Shown here one piece after another: positions 1 to 8,453 of a DNA stretch of 16,638 nucleotides; the stretch's first letter is position 1; each line of letters starts with the position of its first letter. Under the pieces are notes generated by a model that saw only the letters and a program-made list of their open reading frames with translations, was not told the origin of the DNA and did not search any database. The position numbers were made by a program, and so were the translations under genes. The stretch lies in contig JAICVP010000013.1 in assembly GCA_025935275.1 (NCBI GenBank), positions 1 to 16,638 of the forward strand, in the 5' to 3' direction. Source of the stretch: Thermoleophilia bacterium. Its GTDB lineage: Bacteria; Actinomycetota; Thermoleophilia; Gaiellales; Gaiellaceae.

Positions 1-677
1 ACGATTCGGCGCAGGACCCCCTCGGGCTTCTGGGTCGGGTAGCCGGTCTTCTCCTTGCCGGTCGGCGAGACGATCGTGTGCCACCAGACGTCGGTGGGGC
101 GCTTTCCCCGGGCAGCCTTCTCGGCGGTCACGAGCCCCGGCGCCATGTAGGGCTCGCGCTCGACCGCGTCGGAGTCGAACCAGTAGCGGTCCCGATCCTT
201 CACGTAGACGAGGATCGTGTCGTGCTTCGCCGGCCAGCGCCGCTTGGGCTTGGCGCCGTAGTCGTAGGCCCAGACGATCTCGTTCAGGAAGCACTCGCGC
301 CCGAAGAGCTCGTCGAGCAGGAGCTTGGCGTAGTGGGCCTCGCGGTAGTCGAGGTGGAGGTAGAGCGTCCCCGTGGGCGCGAGCAGCCTGCGTAGCTCGA
401 GCAGCCGTGGCTCGAGAAAGCCGAGGTAGTCCTCGAAGGCGTCCCGGTACGAGGACTCCTGGACGAGCCGGCTGGCGTAGCGGCGGCCCCCGAAGCCCAC
501 CCGGTCGCCCGCCTCGTCGGGAACGATCTCGAGCGTCCGGCGTCTGACCGTGCCGCCGGTGTTGAAGGGCGGATCGGCGTAGACCAGCTGAAAGCTCTCG
601 TCCGCGAAGCGCGGCAGGACCTCGAGGTTGTCGCCCAGGAGGACGAGGTCGGAAGCAGGCCGCTCCACGCGGCCCAC
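1..677 (-). CDS. Site-specific DNA methyltransferase, beta class (N6-adenine or N4-cytosine), partial
   Basis: This gene probably methylates an amino group of A or C in a specific DNA site using S-adenosylmethionine. The first 225 residues are visible and the C-terminus runs off the left edge. Motif IV (DPPF) is at residues 35-38, preceded by the start of a Rossmann-like strand (LVYAD). A GTLYLHLDYREAHY stretch and an FLNEIVWAYDYG stretch follow, both typical of the family. The last visible segment (TGYPTQKPEGVLRRI, about 211-225) is the start of motif X, after which the SAM-binding motif should follow. IV-before-X/I order indicates the beta class. I chose the GTG at 677, and a second in-frame GTG lies at 668. 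The start is 10 bases downstream of the HtrA stop, so it is probably cotranscribed. No restriction endonuclease is visible in the window, so solitary or restriction-linked status is unknown. Class confidence is high; base specificity cannot be read. Confidence 0.88.
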   Translation of the reverse strand, partial: MGRVERPASDLVLLGDNLEVLPRFADESFQLVYADPPFNTGGTVRRRTLEIVPDEAGDRVGFGGRRYASRLVQESSYRDAFEDYLGFLEPRLLELRRLLAPTGTLYLHLDYREAHYAKLLLDELFGRECFLNEIVWAYDYGAKPKRRWPAKHDTILVYVKDRDRYWFDSDAVEREPYMAPGLVTAEKAARGKRPTDVWWHTIVSPTGKEKTGYPTQKPEGVLRRI

Positions 678-687
678 TGTAGAGCAG

Positions 688-1920
688 CTAACGGTCGCTG
701 CCGGGCGGAGTCTCGGGCCGTTCGCCGAGCTTGACCGTGACCTCGACCCGCTTTCCGTCCCGCAGGATCGTGAGGTGCGTCGTCTCACCGGGCAGAAGAC
801 CCTCGGCGATCGCGCGCACGACGTCCTCGGCGGTCTCCACCGGGGCGCCGTCGATCGCCACGATCAGGTCCCCGCCCGGGCGGAACGGAATGCCGGTGAA
901 GTCCTTCTCCGTGCCTCCAGCCTGGAGTCCAGCCTCGTCGGCGGGACTTCCTGGGACGACGGTCTGCACGGCGGCGCCCGCGTCCACGGAATAGTCGAAG
1001 TGGTCGGCCAGCCGCGGGGTGAGCGTCTGCGTGGAGACGCCGAGCCACGCGTAGCGCACCTCGCCGGTTTCGATCAGCTGCTCCATCGACCGGCGGGCGG
1101 AGTTGATCGGCACCGCGAAGCCGACCCCCTCGGCAGTCCCTGAATTGCTGTTGATCTGGGCGTTGATCCCGATCACACGGCCCCGCGCGTCGAACATCGG
1201 CCCACCCGAGTTGCCGCGATTGATCGGCGCGTCGGTCTGGATCGCATCGACGAGGTCGTAGCTCGAGGTCAGAGAGGCGATCGACCGCTCGGTGGCCGAG
1301 ACGACGCCCACGCTCAGCGAGCTCTCGTTGCCGAACGGGCTGCCGATGGCCGCGATGGGCTGGCCGACGACGACGTGAGTCGAGTCCCCGAGCGGGACCA
1401 CGGTCAGGTGGTGATCGGCCGGGTCGACCTTCAGGAGGCCGACGTCGTCGTAGATGTCCCACCCGACGATGCGAGCCCGCACGCGGTCGCCGTCCCGGAA
1501 CTCGACCAAGACAGTGCTGGCCGCCTCGGGAGCCTGCGTGGCGTCCTCGCCGGCCGTCGTGATCACGTGCGAGTTGGTGAGGATGTAGCCGTCCGAGGAA
1601 ACGACGAAGCCCGAGCCCTGGGCCGCGTCTGCCGCCGCGGCGGAATCGTCCGGGCCGAAGAGGGCGAGCAGCGTGACGACGCCCGCAGCGCGCTCGCGGT
1701 AGATCGCCGCCGGATCGAAGTCGTTGCCTGGCAGCGGCTTCGCTTCTGCGTCCTCGTCGATCGGATTCGCGGCCGGCGTCCCTGCGCCGGAAGCGGTGAG
1801 GACGACGGTGCGGGTTGCGCCGTCGCCGACCCATCCGGCAGCCTTGGCGACGATCAGCGCCGTAGACGCGCCCAGAAGAGCACAGACCACCGCAATGACG
1901 GCTAGAGATCCCGGGCGCAC
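688..1920 (-). CDS. HtrA/DegP-type serine protease with PDZ domain
   Basis: This is a membrane-anchored serine protease that would degrade or refold damaged proteins outside the membrane. It has 410 residues, usual for an HtrA with one PDZ domain. A short N-terminal hydrophobic segment (about 6-25) is the anchor. The trypsin-like domain carries His118 (TNSHV), Asp159 (YDDVGLLKVD) and Ser238 (GNSGGP), so the catalytic triad is intact. A PDZ domain starts near residue 290 (YAWLGV) and runs to about 400. The GTG at 1920 was chosen because an ATG 11 bases upstream is out of frame. The gene begins 27 bases after the histidine kinase stop, in the order regulator, kinase, protease. That is the order of mprA-mprB-pepD in mycobacteria, where the kinase pair controls the protease under envelope stress. 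The same wiring here is inferred. Confidence 0.95.
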   Translation of the reverse strand: MRPGSLAVIAVVCALLGASTALIVAKAAGWVGDGATRTVVLTASGAGTPAANPIDEDAEAKPLPGNDFDPAAIYRERAAGVVTLLALFGPDDSAAAADAAQGSGFVVSSDGYILTNSHVITTAGEDATQAPEAASTVLVEFRDGDRVRARIVGWDIYDDVGLLKVDPADHHLTVVPLGDSTHVVVGQPIAAIGSPFGNESSLSVGVVSATERSIASLTSSYDLVDAIQTDAPINRGNSGGPMFDARGRVIGINAQINSNSGTAEGVGFAVPINSARRSMEQLIETGEVRYAWLGVSTQTLTPRLADHFDYSVDAGAAVQTVVPGSPADEAGLQAGGTEKDFTGIPFRPGGDLIVAIDGAPVETAEDVVRAIAEGLLPGETTHLTILRDGKRVEVTVKLGERPETPPGSDR

Positions 1921-1941
1921 CGCAATCTCATAGTAGTTGCG

Positions 1942-1958
1942 GCGGGGTCAGCCCCCGC
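1942..1958 (-). other. GC hairpin across the kinase stop codon, before the HtrA start
   Basis: A perfect 6-bp stem (1942-1947 pairing with 1953-1958) with a 5-base loop covers the stop codon of the histidine kinase and lies about 22 bases upstream of the HtrA GTG. No T-rich tract follows on the minus strand, so it does not look like an intrinsic terminator. It could be a chance GC-rich inverted repeat or could tune relative expression of kinase and protease. Function is unproven. Confidence 0.3.
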
Positions 1959-3374
1959 GGTTCGAGCGTTTCGACGTGACGCCGTCCGCTCGTGGCAAAA
2001 GCAACGTGAACACCGTCTCGCCGGGCTTCGAATCGAGCTCGATCGAGCCTCCCATCCGCTCGGCGAGCTCCGAGGCAATGGCGAGCCCGAGGCCGCTGCC
2101 CCACGCCTGGCCGCCCTCGGCGCGGTAGAAGCGCTCGAAAAGGTGCTCCTGATCGCCCTCCGGAACCCCCGGCCCGTCGTCGGCCACGGAGAGCGCCACG
2201 AGCCCGTTCCGGTCGCCTGCCGACACGACGATGCTCGTCCCGGCCGGCGTGTGCCGGGTGGCGTTCTCGACGAGGATGCGCGCGACCTGCAGGACACGCT
2301 GCTCGTCCGCGAGGGCGACCGCGGAGCCATTGACATGCGCGGAGAGGTCGTGCTGCTCCGCCTCGGCGACCGCGCGGAACTCCTCGCAAACGGTGCGGGC
2401 GCTCTCGGCGATGTCCACGTCGGCCTGCTCGACCGAGAGCTGGCCCGCGTCGAGCCGGGTCAGGTCGAGCAGATCGGTGGCGAGCCTGGTCAGTCTTTCC
2501 ACCTGTCCGCTCATCTCGTCGACGAACTCCTTGCGGTGTGCGGTGTCGACGTCCTCGTCCGCCATCAGCTCGAGGAAGCCGCCGAGCGAGAAGAGGGGGG
2601 TGCGCAACTCGTGCGACGCGTTGGCGATGAACTCGCGCCTGGCGCGGTCGAGATGTGCGAGGCGCAGACGCATGCGATCGAAGGCGCGCGCGAGCTCGCC
2701 GACCTCGTCCTCGACGGGGTCGACGATTTCCTGCTCGAAGTCCCCGCCCGCGATCCGGCCGGCCGCTTCTTCCAGTCGCCGAATGCGGTGGGTCAGGCGC
2801 AGCGCGGCCAGCGAGCCCGCGAACCAGGCGATGAGGAGGGCGGCGATGCCCGCCAACAGCAGCGTGCGCTCCACGAGGCGGACGCTCGCGAGCGTGTCGC
2901 GAAGCGACGCCGACATGAGCACCACCGTGTTGTCGTTGAGACGGAATGCGACCTCGCCGCGGCGGCCGTTGCGGTCGACCTGCCCCCGCGCAACCTCGCC
3001 TCCCGTCGGCATGAAGACGTTGAGCTGAAAGGCGGAGTGCACGATCGGGTCGTTGAGGACCTCCGGCGCGGTGATCTGGTTCGAGTCGCCGACGGGCACG
3101 TACGCCCCGTTGCCGAGCGACTTGATCACGATCACACGGGCGCCAATGCTCTCCTGGATGTCGCCCGCGCGCGCGTCGTAGTTGAACGGATCCGCGCCGC
3201 GGAGCTGGCCCGCGACGGGCTGCGCGTTCACGGACAGCTCGTCCAGGCGGTCGTCGACGAGCCGGTCCTCGAGCCGCGGCACCACGGCCGCGTAGACGAT
3301 GCCGAGCGCGCCGGCGACGATCGCGAGCACGACCAGGCCGAGCTTGACGGAGAGACGCGGATGCCGGAACTGGT

Positions 3375-3378
<4 letters not shown>
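1948..3378 (-). CDS. Sensor histidine kinase (MprB/BaeS-like)
   Basis: This is a membrane sensor that autophosphorylates and passes phosphate to the response regulator encoded just upstream. It has 476 residues. The first membrane helix is at about 11-33, an extracytoplasmic sensor region at about 34-170, and the second helix at about 172-193. A HAMP linker (about 193-245) follows. The dimerisation domain has His256 in the H-box FIANASHELRTPL. The ATPase domain carries the N-box around Asn372 (LVENATRHTP), the G1 box (VADDGPGVP, 398-406), an F box (LFERFYR) and the G2 box GSGLGLAI (427-434), so it looks fully active. It begins with an ATG that overlaps the regulator stop (ATGA), indicating translational coupling. 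The sensor region has no obvious ligand motif, so the signal is unknown. Envelope stress is inferred from the adjoining HtrA gene. Confidence 0.95.
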
Positions 3379-4073
<695 letters not shown>

Positions 4074-4123
4074 GAACCAAAGGATAGGCACGTCCCGGAC
4101 CGCACTAGACTGGCGCGGGCGCA
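4074..4123. promoter_or_regulatory. Divergent promoter region between the response regulator and the M28-like gene
   Basis: These 50 bases separate two outward-facing start codons. On the minus strand a -10-like TATCCT occupies 4086-4081, 7 bases from the regulator ATG. On the plus strand TAGACT (4106-4111) lies 12 bases before the other ATG. Neither has a convincing TTGACA-like -35 at 17 bases. The spacings would give leaderless or near-leaderless messages, and neither start has a good Shine-Dalgarno. That a promoter region lies here follows from gene order; the exact hexamers are tentative. Confidence 0.45.
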
Positions 4124-6004
4124 ATGGCCGTCCCCACTGAACGCCGGCGGCCCCGAAAGGGGTCGCTCGAGCGGCCGATCTCAGGCCGTATCTACCGGGC
4201 CGCGTGGCTCGTCGTCGCCGTCCCCCTGCTCGTCGCGGCCTTCAGCGTCGGGCAGCCGGCGGCGCTACAGCAACCGCGCTTTCCGCCCTCCTTCGACCGG
4301 ACGACGGCGGTGCAATTCGCGACTCAGCTCGCCCGCGACTTTCCCGACCGCCGGCCCGGGACGACCGGCGCACAGGGAGCCGCGGACTGGGTCACCGCTC
4401 GCTTCCGCGACTACGACTTCACGGTCGAGCGGCAAGAGTTCGACGCCAACGTGCCCGGCCTCGGCACGCAGCACTTCGTGAACCTGATCGCAACCGCGCC
4501 GCCGACGTCGGCGACGAACGTCCCACGCTCGCAGGAGGTCATCGCCATTGTCGCCCATCGTGACAACATCGGCGGCTCTCCAGGCGCCGACTACAACGCC
4601 TCGAGCACCGGCGCTCTGCTCGAGCTGGCCCGCGACACGAGCAGCGCAGCCCTTTCGCACACGATCGTCCTCGTCTCGACCGACGGCGACGTGTTCGGCT
4701 CGCTGGGGTCGGCCCAGTTCGCGCAGAACTGGGCGCTGCGCGACCGGCTCGCAGCGGTGATCGACCTCGACGCGATCGGTGGCGACGGGGCGCCTCATCT
4801 CCACTTTGCCGGAGACACGCCGCGCACACCCGTCTCGACGCTCGTGGCCACAGCGGAGTCGAGCGTCCAGGACCAGGCGCAGACCACGCCTCAGCGCCCC
4901 AACGCTCTCTCGCAGCTGATCGACCTCGCCTTTCCCTTCAGCCTCTACGGCCAGTCCCCCTTCATCGCGCAGGGCACGCCCGCTGTCACCCTCAGCACGG
5001 CGGGCGCGCGCACCCCCTCTGCGACGGGTGACACGATCGTGGCCCTGAACCAGGAGCACATGGACGAGCTGGGCAGGTCCGCGCAGGTGCTCCTCGGCTC
5101 CCTCGACTCGGCCGCGGATGTCGCGAGCGGCACCGAGTCCTTCGTGTGGACGGGAACGCGGCTCATTCCCGGGTGGACGATCCAGTTCGTCCTTCTGGGC
5201 TGCCTGCTTCCCTTCCTCGCCGCGACCGTCGACCTCTTCGCCCGCTGCCGGCGCAGGCACATCGCCCTTGCGCCCGCGCTGCGCAGCCTCGCCAGCCGCC
5301 TCGGGCTCTGGCTGTGGGCAGGCGTGCTCCTCCTCCTCTTCTCCGTCACCGGCATCTTCCCGAACGGAGAGGCGCGGCCGATTGCGCCGAGCTCCTCCGT
5401 GGCGACCGACTGGCCGGTGACCGCGATCGGCGTCTTTGCGGGACTTGTGGCGCTCGGCTGGCTCGTCACGCGACCGCGGCTGGTCCCGACCGGGCCGGTT
5501 TCACGCTCGGAGGAGCTCGGCGGCCACCTCGCGGCGATGCTCGGGCTCGGGCTCGTGGCGCTCCTCATCGCCGCCCAGAACCCGTTTGCCCTCATCTTCA
5601 TCCTTCCGTCGCTGCACGCGTGGCTCTGGCTGCCGCACGCCTCGGAGCGTGGGCGGGCGGCCGCGCTCGGCGCCTACGCGGTCGGGTTCGTCGGCCCCCT
5701 ACTCCTGCTCGGTTCGTTTGCCTTCCGCTACGGGTTCGGCCTCGACGCCCTCTGGTACGTGACCGCCCTGACGTCGGTCGGCTACGTGCCACTGCTCCTG
5801 GTCATCGCCTTCCTCGCCTGGGGCGCGGCCGCGTCGCAGGTGGGGACGATCGCTATCGGCCGCTACGCGCCGTATCCGGCGGCGGACGAGCGACCGCGCC
5901 GGGGTCCCATCCGCGAGTCCATCCGCCAGGGAGTTCTCCTCAGCAGGCGCATGCGCAGGCAGGCCGCCCCTGAGGACGGCGCGGAGTCGGCCGAGGGCGA
6001 CTAG
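4124..6004 (+). CDS. M28-peptidase-like ectodomain fused to multi-pass membrane domain, probably catalytically degenerate
   Basis: The protein has 626 residues. A basic N-terminus leads into a membrane helix at about 27-42. Residues about 60-330 form a soluble domain with the layout of M28 zinc aminopeptidases: a PDRRPGTTGAQGAADWV opening, AHRDNIGG at 144-151, then GADYNASSTGALLELAR. About six or seven hydrophobic segments follow between 351 and 570, then a basic tail. Active M28 enzymes have H-x-D, G-x-(N/D)-D-(N/D), EE-x-G-x-x-GS, a later Asp, and SDH. Here His145, Asp147 and Asp216 are kept. The second-motif metal Asp is Tyr157, the catalytic Glu pair is replaced by Asp189-Val190, and the last His is Gln277. 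I read this as a non-catalytic or altered sugar/peptide-binding ectodomain; this is a by-eye alignment. The gene stands alone, divergent from the stress regulator. Confidence 0.8.
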   Translation: MAVPTERRRPRKGSLERPISGRIYRAAWLVVAVPLLVAAFSVGQPAALQQPRFPPSFDRTTAVQFATQLARDFPDRRPGTTGAQGAADWVTARFRDYDFTVERQEFDANVPGLGTQHFVNLIATAPPTSATNVPRSQEVIAIVAHRDNIGGSPGADYNASSTGALLELARDTSSAALSHTIVLVSTDGDVFGSLGSAQFAQNWALRDRLAAVIDLDAIGGDGAPHLHFAGDTPRTPVSTLVATAESSVQDQAQTTPQRPNALSQLIDLAFPFSLYGQSPFIAQGTPAVTLSTAGARTPSATGDTIVALNQEHMDELGRSAQVLLGSLDSAADVASGTESFVWTGTRLIPGWTIQFVLLGCLLPFLAATVDLFARCRRRHIALAPALRSLASRLGLWLWAGVLLLLFSVTGIFPNGEARPIAPSSSVATDWPVTAIGVFAGLVALGWLVTRPRLVPTGPVSRSEELGGHLAAMLGLGLVALLIAAQNPFALIFILPSLHAWLWLPHASERGRAAALGAYAVGFVGPLLLLGSFAFRYGFGLDALWYVTALTSVGYVPLLLVIAFLAWGAAASQVGTIAIGRYAPYPAADERPRRGPIRESIRQGVLLSRRMRRQAAPEDGAESAEGD

Positions 6005-7213
6005 CTAGATGGCGAGATAGCGGACAGGCGCGCCCGCGGCGAGCTCGCCCGGTCCGGCCTTGACCTCGATGAGGGCGTCCGCCCGGCCGGCGCGAGCGAT
6101 CATGTGCGACTCCTGGCCTGCGATCGGTTCGAGGACGACCTCGTCGCCCTCTGGCCGCGACCGTGCCCGGATGTACTGGTCGCGCTCTGCGTTGCGCCGC
6201 ATGGGAGCGGCCAGCGCACCGCGGCGAAAGGCCGGCTCGGGCTCCGGTAGGCCCAGAAGCGCATTCACCGCGGGGCGGACGAAGAGCTCGAAGGTGACCA
6301 GCACCGAGACGGGATTCCCGGGAAGGTTGAAGACGAGGTGGTCGCGGCGAGTGCCGAATGCGACGGGCTTGCCCGGCTTTACCGCGACTCCCCAGAAGAC
6401 CTCCTCGACCCGGAGGCCCGCCTGCGTCTCCCGAACGAGGTCGTGGGGACCGACCGAGGCGCCGCCCGACGTGACGAGCATGTCGAAGCCGAGCAGGGCG
6501 CGCTCCATGGCGCGCTCCAGCTCATCCGAATCGTCGCCGACGGCTCCGAGCTGCGCGGGCACCGCGCCGGCCAGCTGCAGGGCGGTTGCCAGGAGGAGCC
6601 CGTTGGACTCGTAGATCTCCCCGGGCCCCAGCGGCTCGCCCGGCTGCTTCAGCTCCGAGCCTGTGACGAGGATCCCGACCCGCGGGCGCTTCGCGCACTG
6701 CACCTCGTGAACGCCGGCCGCCGCGAGCGCACCGACCTGTGCGGGCCCGAGGCGGATCCCCGGCTCGAGCACGACGTCGCCGGTGCGCACGTCGCTGCCG
6801 CGCTCGCGGACATTGGCGCCGGCGTGAACCGGCTCTCGAATCTCGATGGAGTCGCCCGAGTCGTCCACGAGCTCGAGCGGGATCACGGAGTCTGCGCCGT
6901 CCGGAACGGAGCCGCCGGTCGAGATGGCCATGGCTTCTCCAGCCGCCAGCTCTCGGTCGGCGGGAGAGCCCGCTGCAATTCGCGCCACGACCGGCAAGCG
7001 GGCGCCGGCCCCGGCGTCCTCGGCGCGAACGGCGAACCCGTCCATCGCCGAGCTCGCAAACGGAGGGAGATCGACGAGGGAGGAGGCCTCTTCCGCGAGG
7101 ACCCGCCCGGCCGCGCGCTCGACCGGAACCCGCTCCGTGTCGAGCCGCTTGGCGCGCTCGAGCACGAGGCGCTGGGCCTCCGCGACCGAGATCAGCTGCG
7201 TCACCGTGCTCAC
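6005..7213 (-). CDS. moeA: Molybdopterin molybdenumtransferase MoeA
   Basis: MoeA inserts molybdate into adenylated molybdopterin in the last cytoplasmic step of molybdenum cofactor synthesis. The protein is 402 residues, the normal length. Family motifs are present in order: SAMDGFA (55-61), STGGSVPDGAD (98-108), VTGSEL (183-188), the MoCF-fold VTSGGASVGPHD (247-258), VKPGKP (278-283) and FNLPGNPVS (296-304). A C-terminal beta domain follows. The GTG at 7213 is preferred because it lies 10 bases after the upstream gene's stop. Upstream in-frame codons would extend into that gene and encode unconserved Arg-rich sequence. It is the last gene of the minus-strand cluster, and no other Mo-cofactor gene is visible here. 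Its stop abuts the stop of the convergent M28-like gene with no room for a terminator between them. Confidence 0.96.
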   Translation of the reverse strand: MSTVTQLISVAEAQRLVLERAKRLDTERVPVERAAGRVLAEEASSLVDLPPFASSAMDGFAVRAEDAGAGARLPVVARIAAGSPADRELAAGEAMAISTGGSVPDGADSVIPLELVDDSGDSIEIREPVHAGANVRERGSDVRTGDVVLEPGIRLGPAQVGALAAAGVHEVQCAKRPRVGILVTGSELKQPGEPLGPGEIYESNGLLLATALQLAGAVPAQLGAVGDDSDELERAMERALLGFDMLVTSGGASVGPHDLVRETQAGLRVEEVFWGVAVKPGKPVAFGTRRDHLVFNLPGNPVSVLVTFELFVRPAVNALLGLPEPEPAFRRGALAAPMRRNAERDQYIRARSRPEGDEVVLEPIAGQESHMIARAGRADALIEVKAGPGELAAGAPVRYLAI

Positions 7214-7223
7214 CGCCGAAAGG

Positions 7224-8453
7224 CTATAGGGGCACCGCGTTCGCGAGCAGATAGGCGCACAGGCCCAGGGCGAGGAGACGCGCCGTGCGGTCCTCCTCCA
7301 CGGCGGCAAGCGGAACCGCCCACACCGCGTACCAGGCGATGAGCCACGGGGTGGTCAGCAGAACGAGGTCCGCGCAGAGCGCAAGCCGCGCACGGCCCCG
7401 CCACGCCTGGCGCAGGAGCCAGAGGTAGCCGAGCAGGAAGACGGCGATGAAGATCCCGACGGCGATGTCGTGCGGGATGCCGAGCGACGACACGCGCGAG
7501 GGCAGGCTGTAGTGGGCTCCCTCGCGGACGTTCTTCGCCAGCGGCCCGAACGCTTCGAGCCAGCCGGTTCCATACCGCCAGGTCGCGAGCGCTGCGATCA
7601 CGACAGCCGCGGCGGCGAAGCCGAGGTGCCCGACGCGCCTTCCCTCGGCTCGCGCCTCGAGCGCGCGGAGCGGAAGAAAGACGAGCGCGACCCATTTGAT
7701 CGCGATGGCGCCGACCCATGCCGCTCCCGCCCACTGCCTCTTGCCAACGGCCCCAAGCGCAAGAGCCGCGAGAACGAGGGCCATCATCCAGGCATCGTTG
7801 TGGCCGCCGCCCGCGAAGTGCACGGCGAGAAGCGGGTTCCAGCCGACGAATGCCGCGGCGAATGCACGCTCGCGTCCGAGGAACGCGGCGAGCGCAGTGA
7901 GGCCGAGCATCGCCAGCGCGGCCAGAGCCTTGTAGCTCCAGGCCGCGGCTCCGGCGGATTCGCCTACGACTGCCGCGTGCCCCTCGGAGGCCAGGGTGAA
8001 GGCGGGCCCGTAGACCGTCGTCGTGTCCCGCCAGTCCGCACCCATGCGCGCGTAGGCCGGGTCATCCGGGAAGGCGGAGGGCTTGTCCGCATACGGGTTT
8101 CCACCGTGCACGGCCCCGACTCGGCCGTAGTCCCAGTAGGTGTACGTATCCGTCGACAGCAGGAGAGGCGCCGCGAGGGGGGCAAGCTGGATCGCAGCGG
8201 CGAGCGCGAGCACGGGGATCAGCTCGGGAGCTCCGCTCCGGATCAGGACGAGCGCGGCGAGATAAGCCAGGAAGGCCGCCGAGAGGAAGCCGAGGAAGAT
8301 CCAGGACCAGCGCGCGACCCCGTCATCGTGGTCCGAGGTGAGAAGTGAGTTGTCGGGCCAGGCGCAGGCCAGAGCCGCGGCGAGAAGGACGAGGCAGGCG
8401 CCGCCCGCAGCCCAGACGTACGGGCCGCTAGCCGGTGTCCGTGCCCGTGTCAG
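7224..8453 (-). CDS. GT-C type polyprenol-phosphate-mannose-dependent mannosyltransferase-like membrane protein (start uncertain)
   Basis: This is a polytopic membrane protein with around 11 hydrophobic segments. It is probably a GT-C glycosyltransferase that moves mannose or a related sugar from a polyprenyl-phosphate donor outside the membrane. Supporting features are the acidic first large loop STDTYTYWDYGRV with a candidate catalytic Asp (residue 102 from the given start), GGNPY after it, and WNPLLAVHFAGGGHNDAW (205-222), which resembles the NP...HND motif of MptA/MptB-type enzymes. GT87/DUF2029 is the alternative family. No ATG, GTG or TTG lies in frame between the first membrane segment and an ATG at 8657, which is deep inside the PBP gene and would add an unlikely Arg/Ser-rich tail. 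I placed the start at an in-frame CTG (8453). A GTG at 8213 would delete the first two helices. Function confidence is moderate and start confidence low. Confidence 0.8.
   Translation of the reverse strand: MTRARTPASGPYVWAAGGACLVLLAAALACAWPDNSLLTSDHDDGVARWSWIFLGFLSAAFLAYLAALVLIRSGAPELIPVLALAAAIQLAPLAAPLLLSTDTYTYWDYGRVGAVHGGNPYADKPSAFPDDPAYARMGADWRDTTTVYGPAFTLASEGHAAVVGESAGAAAWSYKALAALAMLGLTALAAFLGRERAFAAAFVGWNPLLAVHFAGGGHNDAWMMALVLAALALGAVGKRQWAGAAWVGAIAIKWVALVFLPLRALEARAEGRRVGHLGFAAAAVVIAALATWRYGTGWLEAFGPLAKNVREGAHYSLPSRVSSLGIPHDIAVGIFIAVFLLGYLWLLRQAWRGRARLALCADLVLLTTPWLIAWYAVWAVPLAAVEEDRTARLLALGLCAYLLANAVPL

Noticed and set aside
1..677. A complete restriction-modification system
   Set aside because: Only the methyltransferase is visible and its end is cut off. 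Nothing on the right side resembles a restriction or specificity subunit.
1942..1958. Intrinsic terminator between the kinase and HtrA genes
   Set aside because: The stem is good but there is no T-rich run downstream on the minus strand, and the next gene starts right after it.
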